The translations under genes were made by a program, and so were the position numbers. Below the pieces are notes generated by a model, which worked only from the letters and a program-made list of their open reading frames with translations, had not been told where the DNA came from and ran no database searches. From contig JANVAS020000203.1 in NCBI GenBank assembly GCA_027563935.2, positions 9,176,001 through 9,240,000 of the forward strand: a stretch of DNA of 64,000 nucleotides, in the 5' to 3' direction. Below, piece by piece: positions 39,880-50,268 of the stretch; position 1 is the first letter of the stretch, and every line of letters begins with the position of its first letter. This DNA comes from Costus lasius (taxonomy: Eukaryota; Streptophyta; Magnoliopsida; Zingiberales; Costaceae).

Positions 39880-41583
39880 CTAATGGTTGAGAAATCTCAA
39901 ACCCATATTATTACAGTGCTTCTCATGCTTCTGCTGTGCCAGAGGCTTTGTATGCGGGTCAGCCAGATTGTCATCTGTATGAACCTTGCAGATCTTGATC
40001 TCTCCTCGATCTATGATCTCCCGGATCAAATGAAACCTTCTCTGTATTTGCTTGGACTTCTGGTGTGACCGAGGTTCCTTTGCTTGTGCAATCGCTCCAG
40101 TGTTATCACAGAAGATAACCAATGGATCTGCACTCGAAGGAACAACACCAAGTTCCTGAACAAACTTATGAATCCATACTGCCTCCTTTGATGCTTCTGA
40201 GGTTGCAACATACTCGGCTTCTGTTGTGGAATCAGCAACAATTGATTGTTTGAAACTCTTCCACACCACTGCTCCTCCATTCAAGCTAAAAACATAGCCT
40301 GATTGCGATCGGAAATCGTCTTGGTCAGATTGGAATGAAGCATCAGTATATCCTTCAATACTGAGTTCTTCCTGACCCCCATAAATCAAGAACATATCTT
40401 TGGTTCTCCGAAGATATTTCAAAATGTTCTTGACTGCAATCCAGTGTGTCTTCCCTGGATTACTTTGGAACCGACTGGTCACGCTTAACCCATAAGCGAC
40501 GTCTGGGCGAGTACATAACATCGCATACATGATGGACCCAATAGCCGAAGCATAAGGCGTATTGTCCATCTCATCTTTCTCAGACTGTGTTTCAGGACAC
40601 TGGCTCTTTGAAAGATTCAGACCATGTCTAACTGGAAGATATCCTCTTTTAGAATTTTCTAAATGGAATCTCTCCAGGACCTTATCGATGTAAGTACTCT
40701 GGCACAGCCCGAGAAGCCTATTAGATCTATCTCTATAGACCTCCACACCTAATACATAGGCTGCTTCTCCCAAATCTTTCATCTGGAAACATTTTCTTAA
40801 CCATGCTTTGACTGCATGCAGTTCAGGAATATCGTTTCCAATGATCAAGATATCATCGACGTAGAGGACTAGGAAAGTAATCACGCTCCCACTAAACCTT
40901 TTATAAACACACGGGTCATCTTCATTTTTGATGAAACCAAATTCACAAACTGATTCATCAAAACGAATATTCCAGCTTCTCGATGCTTGTTTAAGTCCAT
41001 AAATGGACTTCTTTAATTTGCATATTTTATGACGTTCTGATGGATTGATGAAACCTTCAGGCTGTGTCATATACACATCCTCTTCCAATTTTCCATTAAG
41101 GAAAGCGGTCTTCACATCCATTTGCCAGATCTCATAATCATAATATGCTGCTATCGCGAGAATAATTCGAATGGACTTAAACATGGCTACAGGAGAGAAA
41201 GTTTCATCATAATCTATCCCGTATATTTGTTTGAAACCTTTCGCAACTAGCCTGCCCTTATAGGTAACTACGTTACCATCCATGTCTTTCTTCTTTTTGA
41301 AGATCCACTTACAGCCTATAGGGATTACTCCCTGAGGCTGATCAACCAAATCCCAGACCTGGTTATCTGACATGGAGTCCATCTCGGCTCGCATAGCTTC
41401 AAGCCATCTTACTGATTCCGGTCCATTGACCGCATCCGCATAAGTGAGGGGTTCATCATTAATGATGTAGACTCCGTCATAGCGCTCAGGCTGACGACGG
41501 ATCCTTCCCGATCTACGCGGTTCCCGTGATATCTGAACCTCAGGTTGCTCAGTAACCTGATCTATTGGCTCAGGCTCATCCAA
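39880..41583 (-). CDS. gag-pol: A4 reverse transcriptase-RNase H half of pol
   Basis: Open frame of 567 codons carrying the C-terminal half of a copia polyprotein, which copies the element RNA into DNA and degrades the RNA template. Visible motifs are GCKWIFKKK, MDVKTAFLNG, YGLKQASRSW, LYVDDILIIG, then RNase H with TDASF, ADSTTEAEYVA and CDNTGAIAQ, ending GLRFLNH. All catalytic acids appear present. It is in the same frame as the gag-integrase half, separated only by the TAA at 41590-41592. The frame call opens at a TTG, not an ATG, so it would need readthrough of that stop to be made. YVDDIL and RNase H acids are better kept here than in A2. Confidence 0.85.
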   Translation of the reverse strand: MDEPEPIDQVTEQPEVQISREPRRSGRIRRQPERYDGVYIINDEPLTYADAVNGPESVRWLEAMRAEMDSMSDNQVWDLVDQPQGVIPIGCKWIFKKKKDMDGNVVTYKGRLVAKGFKQIYGIDYDETFSPVAMFKSIRIILAIAAYYDYEIWQMDVKTAFLNGKLEEDVYMTQPEGFINPSERHKICKLKKSIYGLKQASRSWNIRFDESVCEFGFIKNEDDPCVYKRFSGSVITFLVLYVDDILIIGNDIPELHAVKAWLRKCFQMKDLGEAAYVLGVEVYRDRSNRLLGLCQSTYIDKVLERFHLENSKRGYLPVRHGLNLSKSQCPETQSEKDEMDNTPYASAIGSIMYAMLCTRPDVAYGLSVTSRFQSNPGKTHWIAVKNILKYLRRTKDMFLIYGGQEELSIEGYTDASFQSDQDDFRSQSGYVFSLNGGAVVWKSFKQSIVADSTTEAEYVATSEASKEAVWIHKFVQELGVVPSSADPLVIFCDNTGAIAQAKEPRSHQKSKQIQRRFHLIREIIDRGEIKICKVHTDDNLADPHTKPLAQQKHEKHCNNMGLRFLNH

Positions 41584-41589
41584 CTGAAC

Positions 41590-43767
41590 TTAACTACTTT
41601 GTCCCGCTTCTGGATTTTCATCCAGCTTTATTTCTCTCCCACTGGCCTCTTGCAGAAGAAATTCCTTCTCAAGAAAAATAGCCGTTCGAGCAACAAATAC
41701 TTTGTTCTCCTTGGGATCGTAGAAATAATAACCCTTAGTTTCTTTAGGGTAACCGACAAAGATACATTTATCTGATCTGCTCTCTAGTTTCCCAGAGGCG
41801 AGCTTTTTGACATAAGCCTCGCAACCCCAGATTTTTATAAATGTCAAGCTCGGCTGTTTCCCATACCATAACTCATATGGTGTCTTTAAAACAGCCTTGG
41901 ATGGCACTCGGTTTAGCACCTTTGCAGCTGTTTCCAGTGCAAATCCCCAAAAGGAGTAAGGTAGAGTAGCCTGACACATCATAGAACGAACCATATCCAA
42001 TAAGGTTCTATTTCTCCTCTCGGACACACCATTCCATTGTGGTGTTCCTGGCGGAGTGAGCTGTGAGATAATCCCACACTCCTTCAGATAGTCAGTAAAC
42101 TCACGACTCAAGTATTCTCCACCTCGATCTGAACGAAGTGCCTTGATATTTCGGCCTAACTGATTCTGTACTTCATTTTTGAATTCTTTGAACTTGTCAA
42201 AAGATTCACTCTTATGTCTCATTAGATAGACATAACCATACCTACTGAAATCATCAGTAAAAGTAATGAAGTATGAATAGCCACCTCTGGCATGTTTACT
42301 AAATGGCCCACACACATCACTGTGAATAAGGTCAAGTAAACCTGAAGCCCTTTCACCTTTATTGGAAAAAGGAGTCCTCGTCATTTTACCCATTAAACAA
42401 GCTTTGCATGTGTCAAGCTCCTCATAGGAGAATGATCCCAGCAGTCCATGATCATGCAACCGCTTAATGCGTTTCTTGTTAATATGGCCTAAACGACTAT
42501 GCCATAACAAGGTGCTATTATCAGCATACTTGGCTTTCTTATTATCAATCTGTTGTACAGAACATTCCATGTCCAACATGTATAACCCATTGTTAATCGA
42601 CCCAGTTGCATAAACAATATTATCAAATGAAATACAACACTGTGAAGTTTTGCATTCAAAAGAGAAACCTTTCCCGACAAGAGCAGGAATAGAGATAATA
42701 TTCTTAGTTATGCTTGGCACAAAATAACAATTGTCAAGTTCTAATACAAATCCAGATGGTAAAGAGATGTTATATTCTCCTACAGCAACAGCAGCAACCC
42801 GTGCCCCATTTCCAACTCGTAGGTCCACCTCATGCTGTCCCACCTGTCTTCTTCTCTTGAGTTCCTGCACATTTGAACAAATGTGAACTCCACATGCACT
42901 GTCCAACACCCATGAAATAGAAGAAGCTACCATGACTTCAGTCACGTAAATACCTGAGCCAGAAGTGAAAGGCTTGCTTCCTTTCTTCTCTCCTTGGAGC
43001 GCTTTACAGTCCTTCTTCCAGTGACCCAGCTGGCCACAATGGAAGCATCTGTTGTCCTTTGATCGCTTCATCTTTTGTTTCAAAGCCTTGTTGTAGCTTT
43101 TGATAGGGGTTTTTCCCTTCTTCCCCTTCTTCTTATTCCTTGAAGGAACCATTAAGACAGAGGATGAAGGTTTTCCCTTCTCAAGAGTCTGCTCTGTGGT
43201 GCAGAGCATGTTCAGTAACTCTGCCGGAGTACAGTCGATCTTGTTCATATTAAAATTAATGATGAACGGATCGAAAGAGGCCGGGAGAGACTGCAGGATA
43301 ATGTCTACAACAAGTTCCTGATTGATGGTGTGTCCCAGTTTCTCTAGAGCCTCCTTGTACCCAATCATCTTGAGTACGTGAGCTCCCACTGGACTGCCTT
43401 CAGTCAGTATGCTATGAAAGAAAAGTTTCGTCAAGTTATAGCGTTCTGTCCTTGCCTGTGCAGCATACAGCATCTTGAGATTTGCTATAATATCAATAGC
43501 AGACAAATCCTCATGCTGACGCTGTAGCTCGGGCGTCATTGACACAAGCATAAGGCAAGCGACATCAGTACTATCACTGACATGCTTCTCATAAGCATCC
43601 CGAACCGCCCTTGCGGCGTTCGCAGCGGGTTGAGCCGGTATTGCCGACTCAAGGACATACAGCTTCCACTCAGCCTTAAGCACAATCTTAAGCTGTCTGT
43701 ACCAATCTGAGAAGTTTGGACCAGCAAACTTCTCCTTTTCCAATATGGATCGCAAATTGAGCCCTGT
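41590..43767 (-). CDS. gag-pol: A4 gag-protease-integrase half, no start ATG
   Basis: About 725 codons, open from the gag start position to a TAA at 41590-41592. Gag has a UBN2-type fold region; the zinc knuckle is CFHCGQLGHWKKDC; the protease motif is WVLDSACG (serine in place of threonine in relatives). Integrase has HSRLGH and CKAC zinc ligands and DDE residues in HSDVCGP, RSDRGGEY and GVSERRNR. The codon aligned with the ATG of A2, A3 and A5 (43765-43767) is ACA and no nearby in-frame ATG replaces it; the ORF call begins at a TTG (43755). It may be a pseudogene or may use another start. The stop sits at the same codon as in A1. Confidence 0.85.
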   Translation of the reverse strand, partial: TGLNLRSILEKEKFAGPNFSDWYRQLKIVLKAEWKLYVLESAIPAQPAANAARAVRDAYEKHVSDSTDVACLMLVSMTPELQRQHEDLSAIDIIANLKMLYAAQARTERYNLTKLFFHSILTEGSPVGAHVLKMIGYKEALEKLGHTINQELVVDIILQSLPASFDPFIINFNMNKIDCTPAELLNMLCTTEQTLEKGKPSSSVLMVPSRNKKKGKKGKTPIKSYNKALKQKMKRSKDNRCFHCGQLGHWKKDCKALQGEKKGSKPFTSGSGIYVTEVMVASSISWVLDSACGVHICSNVQELKRRRQVGQHEVDLRVGNGARVAAVAVGEYNISLPSGFVLELDNCYFVPSITKNIISIPALVGKGFSFECKTSQCCISFDNIVYATGSINNGLYMLDMECSVQQIDNKKAKYADNSTLLWHSRLGHINKKRIKRLHDHGLLGSFSYEELDTCKACLMGKMTRTPFSNKGERASGLLDLIHSDVCGPFSKHARGGYSYFITFTDDFSRYGYVYLMRHKSESFDKFKEFKNEVQNQLGRNIKALRSDRGGEYLSREFTDYLKECGIISQLTPPGTPQWNGVSERRNRTLLDMVRSMMCQATLPYSFWGFALETAAKVLNRVPSKAVLKTPYELWYGKQPSLTFIKIWGCEAYVKKLASGKLESRSDKCIFVGYPKETKGYYFYDPKENKVFVARTAIFLEKEFLLQEASGREIKLDENPEAGQSS

Positions 43768-44767
43768 GGTGTTCGTTGCTGCAGGAATCTACAACATTGC
43801 AAGAACAACAAGGTCAGTATCCATGTTAGAATCATTCCAGGACTTAAGAGTGATTCTCTTCACACTATTTTATCTGACTGAAAAATCCAATAAAACAGCC
43901 CGAAAGAGTGAAACTCTTTTAGTGAGATGGGATCCAGATTTCATACTTGATCTCCGCGTCCCGCTCAGGTGAGATAAGATGCACAGAGAGTTCAAGCACT
44001 AATCACTGGTAGGCTATCCATGCCAATCGCCAACCCGTGCGATTCCCCTTCATCTAGGCAATCCAGAAGACTGTGCCAACTGAGTTGGTACAACACAGTT
44101 TCTGATTCCTCAGATGGCTGCCTCCATATAGCTATCATATGCTCAATATGTAGCCATATGGTCAAGCTGACCTGACCTACTCCCTGGACCACCACGTGCT
44201 ATGCTGAGCAACGAGAAGGGATAAATCCCTACTCTGTAGCATGTAGGTGTAATCACACACCGTCTGAAGATAGCTGGGTGTGCCCACTGAGTGGGTACAA
44301 CACAGCCCCAACGATAGTCAGAACAGTGAGGTTTCGCATCAGAAGGCTTTCGAGCTTGATATTTCGTTGGATTTTAACGGTCTATTTTATCTTCTTACTA
44401 TCATGCAAGATCTATGGTGATAGCAGAAGAATAAATAAACTTGTGCTAATATTACTTAAAACAGTAAGTAGAAAGCACAATGATCTTATGTGGTAAACGC
44501 CCATAAAAGCCTAAGTAAAGCCCTAGTTTCACACAAGTCCTCACTTGAGCTCTTTATGGGTCTTTTTCACTTCATCTGGCCTAGCCCGGGCCCAAGGCGC
44601 CCTTTGCAGCCTAAATGCGCCCACCAGACTGGTTGCGCCTTTTCTAGAGTCGAACTCTAGACCTACCACCTGGTGAAGCCACTTGCTGCAAGCGTCTCTG
44701 CCATGTGTGCTCATGTGCTCATGTCTGATCAAATTACATTTTTAATCTATCTAGACAAGGTTTGACT
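43768..44767 (-). other. A4 leader, gag-proximal part
   Basis: Leader sequence interrupted at 44767 by the solo LTR A6. Hairpins are at 43903-43919 (AAAGAGT, loop GAA, ACTCTTT), 44076-44088 (CCAACTGAGTTGG) and 44283-44295 (CCCACTGAGTGGG). The acceptor-like site lies next to gag, as in the other copies. Confidence 0.78.
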
Positions 44768-46450
44768 TGTTGGGGTATGCCCTTAAGGCTAATGTTTGAG
44801 GCCTTGGGTTGTTATCAGTATCATGTATAAACTCTATGTTTATAAAGGCAATGGTTGTTATTCAGGTTGTTACATTATCTGCTGCAATATGTATACTTCT
44901 GAATAATGTCTCAATGGTGTTTAGCTTGGCTGACATGCAGTATTGTCCTTAGTCGAGATATCTTGGTGAACATGAGACAGCCTTGATATGATTGAGACTA
45001 ATATGTGTTCTAATCTTATAGGATGCTTCGAGCATGGAATAAGATGCAGACTCATGGGTACATTGGATGTACTGGACTGACCCTAATTAGGATATTCAAT
45101 TGCTTGTCACAATGTGAATAATCCTGATATGCAAACAAGTGGCATACTTCCTCTGACTTGAGATCACTTGTGTTTCTAAATGATGATTGGCATTGTTTTG
45201 AGGTAGTTCAATATCATTTGAAACATAATGGTTATAGACTATCTTGGATAATGAGCATGAGTCATGATAGGGCACTAGTGATAGATATAGGATTGCCGTC
45301 TCCTTGTTTGGAGTGTGGTGTTCTGAAGGGGCCCCCTGGATGAGATGATTGAGAAAGTGTATGGCCATACCCAGATGACTATGTTCATCTGATCTAATCA
45401 TTCTCATCATATTGGAATTACAGGCTTGACACGCTTGTCCAATAAGAACATCCAGTGGCAAAGGAAACACATATGTCAAGTGACTTGGGTTCACACTTGT
45501 GCTGTGGTTTGGGTGTAGTCTTGGAAGACTCTTTCCTTTATATCGGGAGACAGTGATGTGTTGCTAGATACCCCTCTCTGTTCGTGATAACGTAAGTTAT
45601 CGTTACCGACATTTAAAGGAAACCCTTAGGGTCGCACAATTTGATGATATGGCTTACTTAAGTCAGATCGTGTGGACTGAATTGTTTTGGTTCAGTTTAA
45701 AGGGATTTAAACTCTGATTGTAAGTGAGATCTGGTCTGATCATGTTTGATTGATTAGGGCTTGAGATCGGTAAGCTTCGATCGAGAGAATTGATGCTAGA
45801 TCGATGAGATCAAGAGCACCAGGAGATGAATGGTTAGATCTTGAGCCTTATGGTTTAATATGATCTAGACCAATGCTTGGTTTGATTTGGTCTTTGAACC
45901 AAATGTAATTGAACCGGCTCATCAAGTGAGCGCATGGTTCAAAGGGGAGAACATTGCGATTTGTTCACTAAGCGTGAACACTTGAACGCATGAGGGTTTA
46001 CTATTTTTGGAAGTCATGCTTTCCAAAATAGGTAGCATGCCTCACGTTCGAAGGATCGCCCCTATTCTCGCCCCTCTTTTGCTCTTGCTCTCGTGTGACT
46101 CGTCTCAACGAGTGTGGAGAAAGGTATTCGGCCAAGGAGAGAACTTATCTCGCAATCTCATTCCCTTCAGCGATCAGGAGACTTGGAGATCCTTGCTAGC
46201 ACAAGGAACAACAAGGAGGAAGCGATCTATCACCTTGTGTGCGGTGCCTTTGGAGAAGAAGCACACGCTTCTTTTGATTCCAAGTCGCCATCCAAGAAAT
46301 GGCATTGGTATGATCCCCTCTTGATCTATACATGTTATTAAAGTTGATCATATGTTCATCCATGCGATCTTAGAAACCCTAATTTCCTCTTATTGCAAGT
46401 TCTGATATGCGCCTATTAGGGTTTCGCCCCCCCCCCCTTAGTAACTTTCA
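44768..46450 (+). mobile_element. Solo A-family LTR (A6), plus strand
   Basis: 1,683-bp LTR from TGTTGGGGTATGCCC to GTAACTTTCA with no primer site or interior. It is flanked by TGACT at 44763-44767 and 46451-46455. The A4 leader reads through it once the LTR and one duplication are removed (GGTTTGACT, then CGCAGGTCAA). A solo LTR results from recombination between the two LTRs of a former full element. It is the only member of the central stack in plus orientation. Confidence 0.95.
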
Positions 46451-47324
46451 TGACTCGCAGGTCAATTATACAATTTTTCATAAATTAAAGTGTGATTCGC
46501 AGATCACAGCAAAATTTATAAATCAATTCCAGGCACGCAGGCCCCAGCACAGCACACAAATAAGGGCAGCCCACATAAGAATAAATAAATATCCAATCAT
46601 CTTAAAACATGCATACATGTGATCCAATCAGAAAATAATTTTTTTTTGAAAAACCCCATGGCATCAATTTTATTTTCTTATTAGCCCTACTACCTTACAA
46701 CGGTCCATTAACAGGTATCCACTCATTAGATCAAGTCAGACCCACTGCCCTTGCATGCACCCAGTCATAACTGACTTGCGTCGACCTTGTGGTCAACTAT
46801 GCATGCCTTAAGGGCTGAACGTCCCACATGATTTCTGGCAAGCGGGTGTGACCCCGGGCCTTAATCATGATCGTTCACTAGGTGCCTCAATCAGACATCG
46901 CTACACGCCCTTCTGCAGTCGACCTATAGCCACCTGTATTGCTTGCACACAGGTGCTATCTGGCCGACCCATTTAGGCTGTCAGATGGTCTGATTAGACT
47001 GTTGGGTCCAGATTTGACTAACGATTTTAACACTACTAACCCGTCTAAGTGTTTAAAGTAGGCACTTGGATAGATCTAAGTGAGGGGGCGCGCAAGATGT
47101 TATGTTTTGATTGAAAACTTTCATCACAAGCGCAAACACAATTCATACATGCGCAAACTTAATAAAATACATGTAGATCTAACACATGGAATCAACACAT
47201 GACATGTATTTAAATTTCGCATGATAACTAAAGAATGCGCATCTCATAGATCTATCAAAAGCATGGATCACAACATGATGGCGATCATATATCAAGCCAA
47301 AAAACCCTAAGCTCTGATACCAAT
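46451..47324 (-). other. A4 leader, primer-site part
   Basis: Continues the A4 leader after A6. The primer site is at 47311-47322, exact reverse complement of TGGTATCAGAGC, two bases from the 5' LTR. The shared leader text CAGGCACGCAGGCCCCAGC is near 46530. Confidence 0.8.
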
Positions 47325-48967
47325 TGGAAGGGAGAAACCTAAGTCACATGCGCTTCTAGAGTTTTGCATAGGCGAAAAACTAGGTTTCATGAATCGCATG
47401 GCTTGTAAATATAATCAACCATAGAAGGGTAAATCAATGCGTTACCATTGCCATTTGTTTGAGTGTCGACTTGGAAGAAGAAAGGGCAAGCAGCACTTCT
47501 CCTAAGAATCGCACACAAGATGTGGATGGCTACTTCCTTGTGCTCTTTGTGCTAGCAAAGATCCAAGAAGTCCCTTTTCGTGTGTGAGGAGATGTCTTCA
47601 CTTGTTGGCTGGCCGAAAACTCTCTATCACTCTCATGGAGACGAGTCACACACGAGCAAGAAGCGAGAGAGATGGGCGATGAAGTCGTGGGGAGTTTCCA
47701 AAAGGGAATAACGCCTTACCAAATATAGTAAGTATTCAACTCCATTTAACTCCCCATAAACCCATCGATTTAACCAACTGAAATTTCTCTCTCAATTGAA
47801 CCATGCGTTCACTAAGTGAACCGGTTCAATTCTATTTGGTTCAAAGACCAAACCGAACCAACCATGGTCTTGATCTCTTTGAACCAAATGGCTCAAGATC
47901 TAACCACACATCTCTTGACCCTCTTGATCTCTACGATCAGGCATCAATTCTCTCGATCGAAGCTTACCGATCTCAAGCCCTAATCAATCAAACATGATCA
48001 GACCAGATCTCACTTCAAATCAGAGTTTAAATTCCTTTAAACTGAACTAGAATAATTCAGTCCACACGATCTGACATAAGTAAGCCATATCATCAAATTG
48101 TGCGACCCCAAGGGTTTCCTTCAACATCGGTAACGATAACTTTCATTATCACGATCAGAGAGGGGTATCTAGCAACACATCACTGTCTCCCGATATGAAG
48201 GAAAGAGTCTTCCAAGACTACACCCAAAACCACAGCTCAAGTGTGAATCCAATTCACTTAGTATACATGTTCCCTTTGCCACTGGACGTTCTTATTGGAC
48301 AAGCGTGTCAAGCCTGTAATTCCAACATGATGAGAATGGTTAGATCAGATGATCATAGTCATCTGGGTATGGCCATACACTTTCTCAACCATCTCATCCA
48401 GGGGGCCCCTATAGAACATCACACTCCAACAAGGAGAGGCAATCCTTTATCTATCACTAGTGCCCTAACATGACTCATGCCCATTATCCAAGATAATCCT
48501 TAACCATTATTTTTCAAATGATATTGAACTACCTCAAGACAATGTCAATCATCATTTAGAAACACAAGTGATCTCAAGTCAGAGGGAGTATACCACTTGC
48601 AAGTTTACAAGGATTATTCACATTGTGACAAACAATTGAATATCCTAAGTAGGGTCAGTCCAGTACATCCAATGCACCTATGTGTCTAAATCTTATTCCA
48701 TGCTCGAAGCATCCTATAAGATCAGAACACATATTAGTCTCAATCATATCAAGGCTGTCTCATGTTCACCAAGATATCTCGACTAAGGACAATACTGCAT
48801 GTCAGCCAAGCTGAACACCATTGAGACATTATTCAGAAGTATACATAACAGCAGCAGATAATGTAACAACCTGAATAACAACAATTGCCTTTATAAAACA
48901 TAGTTTATACATGATACTGATAATAACCCAAGGCCTCAAACATTAGCCTTAAGGGCATACCCCAACA
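47325..48967 (-). repeat. A4 5' LTR
   Basis: 1,643 bp, from TGGAAGGGAGAAACC to ACCCCAACA; partner of 38217-39859. The first bases TGGAAG differ from TGAAAG in the 3' LTR. Confidence 0.95.
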
Positions 48968-48972
48968 ACTTG

Positions 48973-49655
48973 GGCGCCAAGAAAGGTGACAATACTTCTT
49001 TGGCCATGGATGATTTTCTCTTGATATGTGATCGGCTTGAATGTTGTGCTTAGACGAATTTCTTTTGAATTCTTCCCTTAAGTGGCTTCATGAGGTGGCA
49101 AGGCTTCCATGCTTGTCTTGGACGAATTTGGAGAGCATTGATAGAATGGTTGGCTTGTTTCCTTCCATGGTGTGAACAAAAATCCCATTAATTGCCTTCC
49201 TTGATTTTAGGGATTGGGATCTTGATTTTTCTTCTTTCATGGGCGCATATTACTTGAGGTGGCTGAAATAATCCATGATTGATGAGGCATACGAATTTGG
49301 AAAGGTGAGATGAACTCCTTTCATCTCAAGTCTTCACTTTGAGTGAGGCTTTGAAGTGACCTTCCATATTTGGAGCTAGCTTTGTTGAGTGAGCTTTGAG
49401 CTAGCCTTGAGCTTGTCCACATGACTTGTAAATGCTTATTACACTACTCCTACTAGGATGCAACATTATGACATGCACTAATTCTAGTATGATGCAACAT
49501 AATTTCCATAAAAGAAAAATACAAAACAAAGTATAAAATTTACCAAATGTAGCTACATGATGCATGCAATGCAAAGGTGCCTTAGGGTACCCATAAACTA
49601 GGGTAGCCTTAAGCTCCATTTATACTTTCTTGGATCATGGTCTCTACCTCCATCA
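48973..49655. repeat. C unit 2, second part
   Basis: Resumes the C unit at GGCGCCAAGAAAGGTGAC (unit 1 counterpart near 36255) and runs to the terminus CCTCCATCA. The ATCGT duplication and B sequence follow. Confidence 0.78.
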
Positions 49656-49660
49656 ATCGT

Positions 49661-50268
49661 CCTACTTCTTTTGAGCTCCTGCACATGTAAAACATATGTG
49701 AGCCTCACATACGGTACCCAGTAACCATGAATAAGAAGTAGACAAAAGACCTCGGTAACACAATACCTGAAGCGGATGGATTACATCCCTTCTTCTTTGC
49801 CATGCTCTTCTTGGCCATTAATCCTCTTCGAAATACCCATGCATTCCCAGTCTTCCAAAGTATTAGCTTCGAAGATACAGAACCATGGTCATTCTCAGAT
49901 TTAGGCATACACTATGAAGATCCAACAGAACTCTCCTGATCATTGTCTATAGAGCATGGTGTGAAGAGACCTTTGAGATGTATGATAAGATCATAAATCC
50001 CCATCTCATCACACTCAACCTTGACCTCTGGGGTCATACACTCTAAGACAAGAGCAGTGTACTGTTTGTTATCTTCACAATGTTCAAAATAGACATTCCA
50101 CTCCCACTCAGTAGTGAAATGCACACTAGGCTGGGATGGAGGTCTTTCAAGAAGATGCACCTTATTCTTTTGTTCTAGTATCTTGGACAAAATCTTGAAC
50201 CATTTTGTCCAATTTGTCCCATCCAGTTTGTTTTTATAAAGTTTCAATCTTAGATCAGGAGATGCCAT
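49661..50268 (-). pseudogene. B gag remnant and protease edge
   Basis: B gag starts at ATG 50268 (MASPDLRLKLYKNKLDG) and is open for 118 codons to a stop at 49912-49914. It shows a UBN2-like pattern (WTKWFKILSKILE; LECMTPEV) parallel to A-family gag. The next 250 bases, in other frames, match the region around the protease: 49663-49710 aligns with the A-family bases before the LKRRRQVGQH segment. The zinc knuckle and about 100 residues of gag are not found, so part of gag appears deleted. The C insertion at 49660 cuts it from the rest of pol. Confidence 0.75.

Larger units (their letters stand above)
38217..48967 (-). mobile_element. Copia element A4, inserted in C
   Basis: Target duplication ACTTG at 38212-38216 and 48968-48972. 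LTRs are 38217-39859 and 47325-48967, both 1,643 bp and differing at about a dozen positions by eye. Its own length is about 9.06 kb after removing the solo LTR A6. It has the best-preserved pol in the window, with a single in-frame stop. Confidence 0.96.
34952..49655. mobile_element. Element C: two abutting LTR-like units, no interior
   Basis: Begins TGATGTAGGAGG and ends CCTCCATCA, a TG..CA element flanked by ATCGT at 34947-34951 and 49656-49660. Without A4 it is about 3.95 kb, made of two direct copies of a 1.97-kb unit (34952-36925 and 36929-49655) separated by three bases. No primer site, polypurine tract or coding frame lies between the copies. The class is unclear; the terminus resembles that of X at 54089. 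Confidence 0.75.
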
